Below, one piece after another: positions 32,824 to 42,637 of a DNA stretch of 55,537 nucleotides (within the stretch, counting starts at the first letter, position 1; each line of letters begins with the position of its first letter). The stretch is from DUVY01 sp036562755 (GTDB lineage Bacteria > Bacillota > Clostridia > Christensenellales > DUVY01). The notes beneath the pieces are model-generated. The model did not search any database. It saw only the letters and a program-made list of their open reading frames with translations, and was not told the DNA's origin. The DNA lies in NCBI GenBank assembly GCA_036562755.1, contig DATCJN010000017.1, forward strand, positions 1 through 55,537, given 5' to 3'. The translations under genes and the position numbers were made by a program.

Positions 32824-35800
32824 ATGGATATAAAAATATTTCCCAATTATATACGCGCGTATAACTATCTTGTAAATATTCTAAAAAACCGCCCTAAAAA
32901 GCGCGCGTGTTTGGACACTCGGCATATAATTATAACCCCCGACAGATACACCCTTCAATTAGAAAGAGAGCTTATGAAAGATTTGGGCGAAAACGGGGCT
33001 TTTGATATTGCCGTAACGACCTTTGACAGACTGCTGTATAGCGAGGGCATTTCTACTAAATATCTTTCGCAATACGGCGGCGCTATGCTCATTAGAAAAA
33101 TAATAGACGAAAACGAGAATAAAGAGCGCTTTTTGTGCTTTAACCGCGCGCTTTTGCGCGGCGATTTTCCCGCCGATATGTATCAAACCATAATGCAATT
33201 AAAAAGCTGCCTTATTTCTCCCGAATTTAAGATAAAGACCGAAAATCCTCACCTTAACAATAAATTAAACGACATAAATTATATATACCAAAAATACGAG
33301 GAATTTTTAAAAGCAAACGACTTGCTGGACGCGGGCTCAAAGCTCAATCTACTCAAAAAACGCGCGCCGCAATCCGAATACATAAAAAACGCCCATTTTT
33401 ATCTGTTCGGTTTTGACAGCCTTACGCCCCAGGCGGTAGATTTTATACAAACTTTGCACCAACATTCCAAAGGCGTATTTTTGAGCGTAATCAACGACGG
33501 GCTTAACTTGTATCCATATATAGATATAGAAGCAAAAGACGCCGACTTGGACGGAATGAGCGATTTTGATAAGCATATATATCAAAATTTAGCCAAAAGA
33601 AATTACGAACCGTATCCCGACCGCGCGCCTATTAGCATCTTTTGCGCGGCTAATTCGGCCTCGATGATAAGGCACGCGTGCAGAATCATAAAGGAGCATT
33701 TAAGGGAGGGCGGAAAGCTTTGCGAAATAGCGCTAATCGGCGAGGTAAGCGCAAAAGAACTCGCGGTTTTGGACGAGGCCGAAATATCATATAACTACGA
33801 CCACAAGGTTTTATTATCCGTCCATCCTTTTACGGCGTATATAAAAGACTGTATCGACGCTGTCAGAACGCATTATAACGACGGCGTCGCTAAAATAGCT
33901 AAAAATTACTTTAGCGGAATAGATTACCAAGACGCCTGCGCTTTTGAAAATTATTGCCTAAAGTTTAATATAACCCAAAACATATTTGAGCCTTTTGTCT
34001 TAGGCGGCGAGGGCGAAATAAAAGTCGCCGAAAAGGTCAGAAAAAAACTTGAAGGAATCTTAAGCCCCTTTGATATCGCGTTAAAAAACGCAACAACAGC
34101 GGACGAATTCGTTTTTGCGATAAGGCAATTTATTTTAAATAATAATTTGGAAGAAAGGTTAACTGTTTATAATAACCATTACGCCACATCTGATTTTGCT
34201 CCTTACGCCGAACAGTGCTGGGACAAGTTTGAGGCCGTATTAAAAGAGTTTGATATTTTATCCCGCTACAAAATGGATTTAGAAGATTTTAGAGCGGTTT
34301 TCTTCGCGGGGCTGGAGGCGGTGGAAATTTCGGTCATTCCGCCCAAAACGGACGCCGTAACTATAACGGATATAGAAGGCATAAGATGCGGCAGATTTAA
34401 AAAGATAATATATCTAAACTGTTCGGACGGCAGTTTCCCGCCTTTAGATAAAGACTTAGGGCTTTTGTCGGACGATGATTTGGATTCTTTGAACGACTAC
34501 GAAATAAAAATAGAGCCGAAAATCAAACAAATCAATAAAAGGCGAAAGTTTAACCTTATACAATCTTTTTATCACGGAGATAAATTATATTTTTTATATA
34601 CAAAGGCTCAAGACGGGCAAGAGCGAGAAGCCAACCTCTTGACCGCCATAAAAGCGCTGTTTCCCATACGCGAGGAATATAGCGAGGAAGCGTATAATGT
34701 CTTGTTGAATTTAAACGCGCTCACTCAAAATGATTACGATAAAGCCGCCGAGTATTTTTATAATCAATCCTCTGCAAAAAAACAGGTATTAAGATTATAC
34801 AAAAACGCAGTAACCGAAAGGCAGCAGGTTCTAGGGTTAGGCGTTTCGGCGGCGGCAAGAGCGCTGGATATGGATTTTGACGCGCCGCCAGATTCTCGCC
34901 AATTCAAAATAAATTTGGGCGACACCTTTTACGCTACCCATCTGGAAAACTATTTTATATGCCCTTACATGTTTTTATTGCGGCATATATTGAGATTAAA
35001 CGAGCGTCCGGTTGGCGATATCAACTCTTTGGATATAGGCAACATCTTGCATGAATTTTTGGAAAAGTTTGTAATTAAAGATCCTAAGACTTTTGAAGAA
35101 TGCGAGCAGATAACTCTCGATATAGTAAACGATATAATATCCCAAAACATAAAACTTCAAAAAAATCCGCATTTTGCCGAGTTCTTAAAAAAAGAAGCCA
35201 TCAATACCGCCCGCGCGGTATTTGAACAAAACTTAAATTCCGACTTTAAACCCCTTTATACCGAAAAGAAGTTCGGCAAGGGCGAGGAATTGCCGCCTTT
35301 TGAGATAGAACTTGATAATAAAAAAGTTTATATAGGCGGCAAGGTTGATAGGATAGATTATTACGGGGACTATATAAAGATAATTGACTACAAGAGCGGT
35401 AACATAAAATATCACCCTAAGGATATTTACTCTGGCTCCAACCTTCAATTGATGTTATATATGAAAGCGTGCTGTCAGGGGCTTAACAAAAAACCATTCG
35501 CTTCGTTATATTTCCCCATTAATAACGATTTTCTTGAAGACAACAAAAAACGATACCGCAATATAGGCGTCTTGACGGCTGATCCTAAGCTATTGCTTGC
35601 GGCGGATAGGACTATAGCTGCTACGCTTGAAAGCGAAGCCCTGCCCGTCAAGGTAAAGGCTATAAGCGAAGAATGTTTGGATATCGGCGAAAAAGATAAT
35701 GTATTAAGCGAGGAAGAGTTCAACAATGTTTTAAACTACACCGTAGAGTTAACAAAAACTGCCATAGAAGAAATTTACGGCGGGAATTTAGAGCCTAGCC

Positions 35801-35928
35801 CGCGCGAAGGCGCTTGCGGTTGGTGCGACTATAAGGGCATATGCGGAAAACCCGACGAGAACACTCGAAGTTTAGAACAAGTCGATGTTTCTAATAAGGT
35901 GTTGGCTAAGATAGGACAAAAGGAATAA
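32824..35928 (+). CDS. addB: ATP-dependent nuclease subunit B (AddB/RexB)
   Basis: AddB pairs with AddA to resect double-strand breaks up to a Chi site. The 1034-residue protein keeps the N-terminal inactivated helicase fold and the C-terminal RecB-type nuclease (GDYIKIIDYKSGNIKYHP, about 850-867). The iron-sulfur cysteines are present: one in FICPYMF (about 715), three in GACGWCDYKGICG near 1000. The P-loop that starts Bacillus AddB (GxxGSGKT) is replaced by FPNYIRAYNYLVNIL, so the N-terminal ATP site looks lost. addA follows 10 bp later. Confidence 0.92.
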   Translation: MDIKIFPNYIRAYNYLVNILKNRPKKRACLDTRHIIITPDRYTLQLERELMKDLGENGAFDIAVTTFDRLLYSEGISTKYLSQYGGAMLIRKIIDENENKERFLCFNRALLRGDFPADMYQTIMQLKSCLISPEFKIKTENPHLNNKLNDINYIYQKYEEFLKANDLLDAGSKLNLLKKRAPQSEYIKNAHFYLFGFDSLTPQAVDFIQTLHQHSKGVFLSVINDGLNLYPYIDIEAKDADLDGMSDFDKHIYQNLAKRNYEPYPDRAPISIFCAANSASMIRHACRIIKEHLREGGKLCEIALIGEVSAKELAVLDEAEISYNYDHKVLLSVHPFTAYIKDCIDAVRTHYNDGVAKIAKNYFSGIDYQDACAFENYCLKFNITQNIFEPFVLGGEGEIKVAEKVRKKLEGILSPFDIALKNATTADEFVFAIRQFILNNNLEERLTVYNNHYATSDFAPYAEQCWDKFEAVLKEFDILSRYKMDLEDFRAVFFAGLEAVEISVIPPKTDAVTITDIEGIRCGRFKKIIYLNCSDGSFPPLDKDLGLLSDDDLDSLNDYEIKIEPKIKQINKRRKFNLIQSFYHGDKLYFLYTKAQDGQEREANLLTAIKALFPIREEYSEEAYNVLLNLNALTQNDYDKAAEYFYNQSSAKKQVLRLYKNAVTERQQVLGLGVSAAARALDMDFDAPPDSRQFKINLGDTFYATHLENYFICPYMFLLRHILRLNERPVGDINSLDIGNILHEFLEKFVIKDPKTFEECEQITLDIVNDIISQNIKLQKNPHFAEFLKKEAINTARAVFEQNLNSDFKPLYTEKKFGKGEELPPFEIELDNKKVYIGGKVDRIDYYGDYIKIIDYKSGNIKYHPKDIYSGSNLQLMLYMKACCQGLNKKPFASLYFPINNDFLEDNKKRYRNIGVLTADPKLLLAADRTIAATLESEALPVKVKAISEECLDIGEKDNVLSEEEFNNVLNYTVELTKTAIEEIYGGNLEPSPREGACGWCDYKGICGKPDENTRSLEQVDVSNKVLAKIGQKE

Positions 35929-35938
35929 GGCGGATAGT

Positions 35939-38900
35939 ATGAGTCATAACTGGACACCGGCGCAATTGAGAGTAATCAATTCAAACAGCGATAAGATTTT
36001 GGTTTCAGCTTCCAGCGGAAGCGGCAAAACCACGGTAATGATAGCGCGCATAGTCAATCTTATTTTAAATAAGAAAACAGGAATTGACAATATTTTAGTT
36101 ACCACGTTTACAAACGCGGCCGCGCAAGACATGAAAACCAAGTTAATTGACGAGTTGTCAAAAGCGTTGCAGTCAAGCTCGGACAAGGACTATTTGCTTG
36201 ACCAATTGCAAAGCGCTGAAACAGCCCAAATATGCACCCTGCATTCCTTTTGCGCAGATTTGATTAGAAAATATTACTATGTCGCGGGCGTGGACTCGGC
36301 GTTCACCGTAATCCAAGATTTAGAAGCATCTCTAAAGAAGTCAAAAGCTATAAAGAAGGTCTTTCAGGAATATCTGGACAGCGGCGACCAGTCTTTTTTA
36401 AAGATATACGACATATTCACAAGGCGCAGAAAGGACAAAAAACTGGCAGGAATTATTAACCAAATCTATACCTTTTACCGCACCTTGCCCAAAGATCCAG
36501 ATTGGCTTGCGACTGCTCCGGATTTAGACGCCGTAGAGGAATATATAGAAGATTACAAAAAATTAGCAGACAGTTTTTATATAAAACAGCTGGAAAGCAT
36601 CCGCGACCATGCGGAGGCCATAGGCTACGAGCCTGCCGTAAAGGCTGTAAAGTGCGTTCTGGAAAGCATTTTAAATAGGGAGCTTGTGCCCAATCTGCCT
36701 TCGCAAAAAAAGCCAACAGATTGCGATACCGAAACCGAAAAGTTTATAGACTTTAGCAGAGACATCTGCAAAGCCGCGAAAGGTTTTTATAATAAATTTG
36801 TTCAAAAAATATCTCAAGAAGAATACGACCGGGAGATTGTTTCAAAACTTTTGGAAGTAACTGCAAAATTTGCCCAAAAATACGACGAATTAAAAAGAGA
36901 AGATTTCGAGCTTGATTTTGCGGATTTAGAGCATTATGCCTTTGAAATTTTAAACAACGAGGAAGTAAAAGAGGAGATTAAGCAAAAATATAAATATATC
37001 TTCGTAGACGAATACCAGGACATCAACCCGATGCAAGAGGCCATAATCAATCTATTTGACGGTTCCAAGATGTTTTTCGTGGGCGATGTCAAGCAGAGCA
37101 TTTACCGCTTTAGATTGTGCGATCCCGATATATTTATAAAAAAATACCGCGACTTCAAAAGCGGGGCTAATCCGGCTTGCGAGGCGATAGACCTAAACGA
37201 CAACTTTAGATCGGCAAAATCCATATTGGACTTTAACAATGAAATATTCTCCCGCATAATGACCGCAGGCGTAGGCGGCGTGGACTATGACAGGGACGCG
37301 CGTTTTGTATCCAACAATCCCGACTTAGAATCCGAATATCCTGCCGTAAATATTGTGTTGGGCAGGATTCCGCAAAAAGAATACATCGAGCCCGAAGAAG
37401 TGTATAGCGTAAAAAGCCACATTAATCAAACCGTTATCACCTCCAAGAAAGCCGAAGCCGATATTATTATCAACGAAATAGGCAAGGTTTTGGAAGCAGG
37501 CAGGGTTTTAAAAGACGGTCAAATACAAAAACCCGACTTTAGCGATATAGTAATTTTGTTTAGGTCGGTAAACAACTCTTTAGAGATAATACGCGAGATT
37601 TCCAAAGTCTATCCAGTAGTAAGCGGAATTGAAACCCAAGTTTTAAGCCGCCCCGAAATCTTGATGCTGATAGATTATATCAAAGTTATAGATAACTTCT
37701 ATCAAGACATAAGTTTGGCGGGCGCGATGAAAAGCGTTTTTGGCAAATTGGACGAGAACGAATTAATAAGGATAAGAGAACGATACCCAAAAACCGACTT
37801 TTATTACCAAGCGGTGTTGGAATATAAGAAAAATATTAAAGACGACATATCTCAAAAGTTAAATGCATTTTTTGATAATATAGAACAAGACAAAAAATAC
37901 GCATCTTGTCATAATCCGCACGAGCTCTTGCTATACATTATTACTAAATATAATTACGAGGAATATTTATTGACCTGTTTCGAGCAAGCCGATTACGAAT
38001 ATGTAGAAATGTTCTTGGATTTGGCTTTGCAATACAAGACTGTTCAGGAGTTTTTGGATTATATAGACAACGGCGAGATATCGCCTTCAATTGAAATGCC
38101 CGCCGGTTCCGGCTCAAAAGCAATAAGAATAATGACCATACATCAAGCCAAAGGATTAGAATTTCCCATCGTTTTTGTTTGCGGGCTGGGCGCAAGGTTT
38201 AAGCATAGTGCCGACGAGATTTTTTTGGATCAAAGAGTAAAACTGGGTATTAGGTATTACGACTACCAAAACCGCGTCAAGTTTGAATCTAAAACGCGGG
38301 CGGCGGTGGGCTTGCGCAACAGGCAAAAAGAAATCGAAGAAGAAATGCGCGTCTTGTATGTTGGCTTGACGCGGGCAAAATATCATCTGGTTCTTACCGG
38401 AACCATAAAAGATAATTACCGTCCCATAGGACTGGAGCCCTTTGAAATTCTAAACGCTCATAGTTATTTAGATTGGATTTTGGCTGTTCTTTCAAGGGAT
38501 AAGGCTGATCCTTGGTTTGACATATCTAAAATATATAAAATAGCGACTTGTTATAAATTAGAAATTGCGGATATAGATAAGATTCAAGACCGTGACAATA
38601 TCAAAAGACCTATTTTGGCTGCAAGCGCGCCCGAGTTGGAGCAAAAAATAAAACAAAACATAGAATTCAAATATCAAGCGGAAGATTTAAACCAAAAATA
38701 CACGGTTACCGAACTTAACGCGCCTCAAGAATATGTCCACAGCGCTTATATATTCAAAGACCAAGACGACGGGCTCGAACGCGGCAACGCCTATCACGCG
38801 CTTATGAAATATATCGATTTTGACTGCCGCTCGATAGAGGATATAAATAATCAGATTCAATATCTAAAGGCCCAAAACCTTTTATCAGAGGAGTATATTA

Positions 38901-39256
38901 AACTAATAGACGCTCAAAAGATATTAAATGTTTTAAAATCGGACATTATAAATATAGCCAAGCAAAATAAATATTATAGAGAGCGGGAATTTTTATATTA
39001 CGCCGACCCTAAAGATTTGGGCTTGCAAGGCTCAAGCAGGGTTTTAGTTCAGGGCGTAATAGACCTGATAATATTTACCGACGAAGGAGTAATTATAGTA
39101 GATTATAAGACCACAAAAGGCGACGCCGAACATCTAAAAAAACTCTATAAAAACCAACTGGAGATTTACTCGAAAGCCGCCCAAGACATTTTGGGAGAAA
39201 ATGTCGTAAAAAAGGTGATTTATTCGTTTGAAGGGGATAAAGAAGTTATTTTATAA
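35939..39256 (+). CDS. addA: ATP-dependent helicase/nuclease subunit A (AddA)
   Basis: This is the motor and nuclease subunit of AddAB, 1105 residues. UvrD-like motifs are present: Walker A in SASSGSGKTTVMIARI (about 18-33), motif II in FVDEYQDINPMQ (about 355-366), VGDVKQSIYRFR, IMTIHQAKGLEFPIVFV (near 722) and RVLYVGLTRAKYHL. The C-terminal RecB-family nuclease has GVIIVDYKTTKGD (near 1050). It is somewhat shorter than B. subtilis AddA. It is in an operon with addB (10-bp gap, GGCGG-like ribosome binding site). Confidence 0.96.
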   Translation: MSHNWTPAQLRVINSNSDKILVSASSGSGKTTVMIARIVNLILNKKTGIDNILVTTFTNAAAQDMKTKLIDELSKALQSSSDKDYLLDQLQSAETAQICTLHSFCADLIRKYYYVAGVDSAFTVIQDLEASLKKSKAIKKVFQEYLDSGDQSFLKIYDIFTRRRKDKKLAGIINQIYTFYRTLPKDPDWLATAPDLDAVEEYIEDYKKLADSFYIKQLESIRDHAEAIGYEPAVKAVKCVLESILNRELVPNLPSQKKPTDCDTETEKFIDFSRDICKAAKGFYNKFVQKISQEEYDREIVSKLLEVTAKFAQKYDELKREDFELDFADLEHYAFEILNNEEVKEEIKQKYKYIFVDEYQDINPMQEAIINLFDGSKMFFVGDVKQSIYRFRLCDPDIFIKKYRDFKSGANPACEAIDLNDNFRSAKSILDFNNEIFSRIMTAGVGGVDYDRDARFVSNNPDLESEYPAVNIVLGRIPQKEYIEPEEVYSVKSHINQTVITSKKAEADIIINEIGKVLEAGRVLKDGQIQKPDFSDIVILFRSVNNSLEIIREISKVYPVVSGIETQVLSRPEILMLIDYIKVIDNFYQDISLAGAMKSVFGKLDENELIRIRERYPKTDFYYQAVLEYKKNIKDDISQKLNAFFDNIEQDKKYASCHNPHELLLYIITKYNYEEYLLTCFEQADYEYVEMFLDLALQYKTVQEFLDYIDNGEISPSIEMPAGSGSKAIRIMTIHQAKGLEFPIVFVCGLGARFKHSADEIFLDQRVKLGIRYYDYQNRVKFESKTRAAVGLRNRQKEIEEEMRVLYVGLTRAKYHLVLTGTIKDNYRPIGLEPFEILNAHSYLDWILAVLSRDKADPWFDISKIYKIATCYKLEIADIDKIQDRDNIKRPILAASAPELEQKIKQNIEFKYQAEDLNQKYTVTELNAPQEYVHSAYIFKDQDDGLERGNAYHALMKYIDFDCRSIEDINNQIQYLKAQNLLSEEYIKLIDAQKILNVLKSDIINIAKQNKYYREREFLYYADPKDLGLQGSSRVLVQGVIDLIIFTDEGVIIVDYKTTKGDAEHLKKLYKNQLEIYSKAAQDILGENVVKKVIYSFEGDKEVIL

Positions 39257-39366
39257 AAATAAAAATTAATTTCAAAAGTTTTTATTTGACAAAAACTACC
39301 ATATAATTAATAATAGTTTATAATAACTTTTAGCAGTTTATAATCGTTCAATTTTGGTTAGAAATT

Positions 39367-40281
39367 ATGGAGTGGGTAGATAAGTTTTATAAGTGGTTAG
39401 AGGGGTTTTTGGGCGCAAACGCGGTCATTAAGCTGTTCTTTATTTTTGCTGACATTCTCATTCTGATTTTTTTCTTCGCTATTATTGTTTATTTTGCGAG
39501 CAATAACGCAGTTGCGTATCGTCTTGCCGCAAAAGAGGTCTTGCGCGCCATAAAAAAGGGCGCTAACGAAGCGGCAATAAACGAAAAAATGAAAAATATG
39601 CCTTACATAGCCAGATCTTTATGGCACCGCTTTAGAAAAGAGCGCAAAGGCAAGCCCAGCGATTATCTTACAATAACCCAGTGCCTAACCATTCCCAATA
39701 AATCTTCTTGGAACATCAGCTTGGCGGCGGTTTTGATAATTTCTAGCGTAATTTTTGGCGGAATAATGTTCGCGTTTTCGCAAAGCGCTAGTTCCATCAG
39801 GCACGCCGTAACTTTAATATTTATAGGCGGCTTTTTGGCTATTGTCTTAATAATCATTGAAAAAAATTCCTACAACTCTACGCTATATATCCATGAAAGA
39901 CTAGTTTGGGCGCTAAATAAAAAATCCAAAGAATTTGCCGTTCCCGCGGGCGTAACCGTGCCGGACGACAAGAGGATAATAGAAGAGCCTTCTTACATAA
40001 CCCAGGCAGATTATGCGGTAACGCCTATAATAACCGAAGGCCCGAAAATTCCTAAACCCTTGCTCAACGCGCCCAAGGTAATGGACGCCGAAACCCAAAA
40101 TTTATTATTAAAAATAGACTCGGCAATAAGGAACAAAGCGCCTGTTGCGACATTAAGGCAGCTGGCTTCGGCTTTGCAAAGGATTAAAAACAAGCCCGAG
40201 AATTTGTTCCCCGAGCATCAGCAAAGAATAAACAAAGCTATGTCTTTATTGCTAAAAGCGATTTCCGAGTCTTATAAATAA
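39367..40281 (+). CDS. Membrane protein of unknown function
   Basis: The 304-residue protein has one transmembrane helix near 24-47 and a basic cytoplasmic loop (about 60-105, with RSLWHRFRKERKGK). Two further helices lie near 118-138 and 145-165, followed by a soluble C-terminal region of about 135 residues with helical character and several prolines. No family is recognised. Several TATAAT-like elements lie upstream (e.g. 39339-39344), with TTGACA at 39286-39291; no Shine-Dalgarno precedes the ATG. It is convergent with the PRC-barrel gene. Confidence 0.6.
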   Translation: MEWVDKFYKWLEGFLGANAVIKLFFIFADILILIFFFAIIVYFASNNAVAYRLAAKEVLRAIKKGANEAAINEKMKNMPYIARSLWHRFRKERKGKPSDYLTITQCLTIPNKSSWNISLAAVLIISSVIFGGIMFAFSQSASSIRHAVTLIFIGGFLAIVLIIIEKNSYNSTLYIHERLVWALNKKSKEFAVPAGVTVPDDKRIIEEPSYITQADYAVTPIITEGPKIPKPLLNAPKVMDAETQNLLLKIDSAIRNKAPVATLRQLASALQRIKNKPENLFPEHQQRINKAMSLLLKAISESYK

Positions 40282-40345
40282 ATTGTCTTAACTTATTGCG
40301 CCGCATCCTTTTTCGGCTTCGCATTAGTATTTTCTTGAACATAGT

Positions 40346-41284
40346 TTATGCCCTGGAATATTTTGTAAGTTCTAACAGCCGTCCGTGATAAAAAGCTTTT
40401 AACACGATTTCGGCTGTTACTACGGTATTCTTAGGAATAATTACATTTCCGTTAAAATCGGTAATGGGTTGCGTGGTCAATCTCCCAAGCAAGAATATAT
40501 AATCTGCAATTATTTTGGAATATGTTTTGACGGGTTCTTGACCGTCGTTAATTAAAAAATCGCTTTGTCCGCTTTTTTCTAAAGGTATAGTTTTATTTTG
40601 ATTGTTTTCTTGTTCTATAATTTTATTTATTAAATTGATATTTCCTTCTATATTATCGCTTATTCTTTCTTGCTCTATATTTTTTTTACCAGAATTATCG
40701 ACATTTTCACTTTCTATATCTTGCTCTAAAGATTCTTCGGCAAAAGCCGTTTCCGCGCCGCCTATATCTTGAGCGGGGGCTATATCGTCAATGCCTGGAT
40801 TTATAGAAAAGCCCAGTTCCATGGGCGCGATTTCGGGCGATATATTTTCGATGTCAATATCGTCTATTGATTGATTGAGGGAATTATCATCTGATTGAGT
40901 TTCTTTATTTTCAACAAGAGAAATGTTTTCAACGCTTTCTTGCTTGACGGAAATATCTATATTATTATCGCTTGTCTGCTCCTTAAGTGTTTGAGCGCCG
41001 ACAAATTTATCGTTTTCAATAGATTGCTCGATGGACGCCTCTGATTCATTCGCTTGTTGGATGGTTTCGTCTATATCGTTTTTGCTTTCTTGAAGAGGCG
41101 TTTTTAAATTATTGTCAGACGGTTCTATAGTCTCGGTTTTAGTTTGAGCTAAATCGGACTTTTTTTCTTGCGAAAAGACTTCATTTATGGTTTCATTTTT
41201 TTCTTCTTTTGAGATAATTTCCTTAATAGTTGATGTTTTTTCGCTTTCTTCTTTTACTTTTTTGGCGGTCTTACGCGATGTTAG
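40346..41284 (-). CDS. C-terminal part of the PRC-barrel protein, in the -1 frame
   Basis: Reading minus from the A9 run, the frame displaced by -1 from the PRC-barrel gene is open for about 312 codons to TAA at 40346-40348. It has no ATG, GTG or TTG for its first 154 codons; the first Met is at 40822. The product begins KLTSRKTAKKVKEES and continues as a long Glu/Asn/Ser/Ile-rich low-complexity linker. It ends with a compact domain, DYIFLLGRLTTQP...NGNVIIPKNTVVT, then GRLLELT. That last unit has the form of the domain that I recall following the PRC barrels in clostridial PRC-barrel proteins. It is therefore most likely the continuation of the upstream gene and not a separate gene. Confidence 0.6.
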   Translation of the reverse strand, partial: LTSRKTAKKVKEESEKTSTIKEIISKEEKNETINEVFSQEKKSDLAQTKTETIEPSDNNLKTPLQESKNDIDETIQQANESEASIEQSIENDKFVGAQTLKEQTSDNNIDISVKQESVENISLVENKETQSDDNSLNQSIDDIDIENISPEIAPMELGFSINPGIDDIAPAQDIGGAETAFAEESLEQDIESENVDNSGKKNIEQERISDNIEGNINLINKIIEQENNQNKTIPLEKSGQSDFLINDGQEPVKTYSKIIADYIFLLGRLTTQPITDFNGNVIIPKNTVVTAEIVLKAFYHGRLLELTKYSRA

Positions 41285-41724
41285 TTTTTTTTTACCTGCA
41301 TTTTTTGGGCTATATCCGTAATCAATAGCCTATTGCCTGTTGAAATAATATTGCTAGGATAAATCATCTCGCTTTCGTTCATCAAGATATACGAAACCTT
41401 GAAATTATCCATAATTATATCTTTTAAGACGCCGAGTTTTACGCCCTCTTCGTTATAAATATCCGCGCCTAAAAGGTGGTAAATATTGTTTTGAAAATTA
41501 TCGCTTTCCAAAACGGGACCGTCTCCCACCACTGCGTCCGGACCTATTGCTTTTATATCCGTTACCTTTATGACATATTCGTTGGCCGTAGCGTATTTAT
41601 CGGCCAAAACCAGCATTTGAACATATGTAAGCGAGGAATTAAAAATAGCGTTTTTAATATAATGTATTTTGCCGTTACGGATATTGATTAAAGGCTTATT
41701 TATAATGTTACGTAAGCTCTCCAT
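41281..41724 (-). CDS. PRC-barrel domain protein, N-terminal part (ends at a frameshift site)
   Basis: In 147 residues there are two PRC-barrel-like units. One has IINKPLINIRNGKIHYIKNAIF (about 7-28), the second LLGADIYNEEGVKLGVLKDIIMD (about 85-107). PRC barrels are small beta-barrels found in RimM, photosynthetic reaction centre H subunit and sporulation or RNA-linked proteins. The frame ends AQKMQVKKN-stop immediately after an A9 run. Slipping back one base joins it to the open frame 41284-40346, for a total of about 459 residues. GAGGT lies 4-5 nt before the ATG. Confidence 0.75.
   Translation of the reverse strand: MESLRNIINKPLINIRNGKIHYIKNAIFNSSLTYVQMLVLADKYATANEYVIKVTDIKAIGPDAVVGDGPVLESDNFQNNIYHLLGADIYNEEGVKLGVLKDIIMDNFKVSYILMNESEMIYPSNIISTGNRLLITDIAQKMQVKKN
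41282..41293 (-). other. Possible -1 slippery site (A9 run containing A AAA AAC)
   Basis: On minus the sequence is GTA AAA AAA AAC TAA. The heptamer A AAA AAC is in the correct zero-frame phase for a -1 slip and is directly followed by the stop. A -1 shift reads AAA AAA CTA ACA and enters the 312-codon open frame. A single-base homopolymer error would have the same appearance. Confidence 0.5.
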
Positions 41725-41844
41725 ATATACCTCGTGGCATTTTTATATAATTATAAATATAGTTTTATAGCGAATAAAATATGACTTTTGTAATTAAATC
41801 AATTATTTTGGCGATAAAAAACATTTACCGCAACACAGTAACAA

Positions 41845-41873
41845 TTGACTTTAATCTAATGTAATTATATTAT
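41845..41873 (+). promoter_or_regulatory. Promoter of the PHP-domain gene
   Basis: -35 TTGACT (41845-41850), 17-bp spacer, -10 TATTAT (41868-41873). The ATG is 12 nt after the -10, so the leader is about 5 nt; AAGG at 41876-41879 would lie at or before the transcription start. Confidence 0.65.
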
Positions 41874-41885
41874 TAAGGTATTGCT

Positions 41886-42563
41886 ATGATACTATTAGAA
41901 ACTCATTTGCATAATTGCGAAGTAAGTCCATGCGCTATCATGCGCGCGGAAGAGATACCAAAGATTTATAAAAACGCAGGATACGGCGCCATCGTTGTAA
42001 CAAACCATTTCTCCGCCTATGTCATGGGTTTAATAGACGGAGACACAAGGCAAGACAGGGTAAGAACTTTTTTGCAAGGCTCCAGATTGGCGATAGACGC
42101 GGCCAAAAAAGAGGGGTTGAAAGCCTTCTTGGGCGTGGAAATTACTCTTGCGCGCTATCAATGGCAGGACTATTTGGTTTATGGCGATATAGAGGAAGGC
42201 TTGTTAAAGCATCCTATGGTGCATACATACACTCAAGCCCAATTGTTTGAATTGGCCAAAGAATTCGGTTGGGCCGTCTTTCAAGCGCATCCCTTTAGGC
42301 GCGGCTGCACGGTGGGCGACTCAAAATACATGCACGGCATAGAAGTATATAACGGCAGCCATAATTCCAAAGAAGTGTTTGACCGCTCAATAAATTATTG
42401 TCAAAACCATAATTTAAAAATGATTGCGGGCGGCGATTTTCATGATATAGGTCAAGAAGGCAGGGCGGGAATATACATTCCTGAAGAGATTGATAACGAA
42501 AGGCAATTGGCTCAATATCTTATAAACAACCAGCCTCAACTATTTATGATAAATAAATATTAA
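41886..42563 (+). CDS. PHP-domain phosphoesterase
   Basis: The 225-residue protein carries the PHP metal ligands in order: LETHLHNCEVSP (about 4-15), VTNHFSAY (about 38-45), FLGVEITL (about 78-85), FQAHPFRRG (about 134-142) and AGGDFHDIG (about 181-189). PHP proteins hydrolyse phosphoesters such as histidinol phosphate, 3',5' bisphosphates or DNA ends. The short form with a lone PHP domain could be any of these, and no biosynthetic neighbour narrows it. It is divergent from the PRC-barrel gene. Confidence 0.85.
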   Translation: MILLETHLHNCEVSPCAIMRAEEIPKIYKNAGYGAIVVTNHFSAYVMGLIDGDTRQDRVRTFLQGSRLAIDAAKKEGLKAFLGVEITLARYQWQDYLVYGDIEEGLLKHPMVHTYTQAQLFELAKEFGWAVFQAHPFRRGCTVGDSKYMHGIEVYNGSHNSKEVFDRSINYCQNHNLKMIAGGDFHDIGQEGRAGIYIPEEIDNERQLAQYLINNQPQLFMINKY

Positions 42564-42637
42564 AATCTTTGGATTTTTCCTATCGTTATACAAAGGAGGT
42601 CAAAGGCTTGTTTTAAATAAGCCTGAATACGCGCAAA

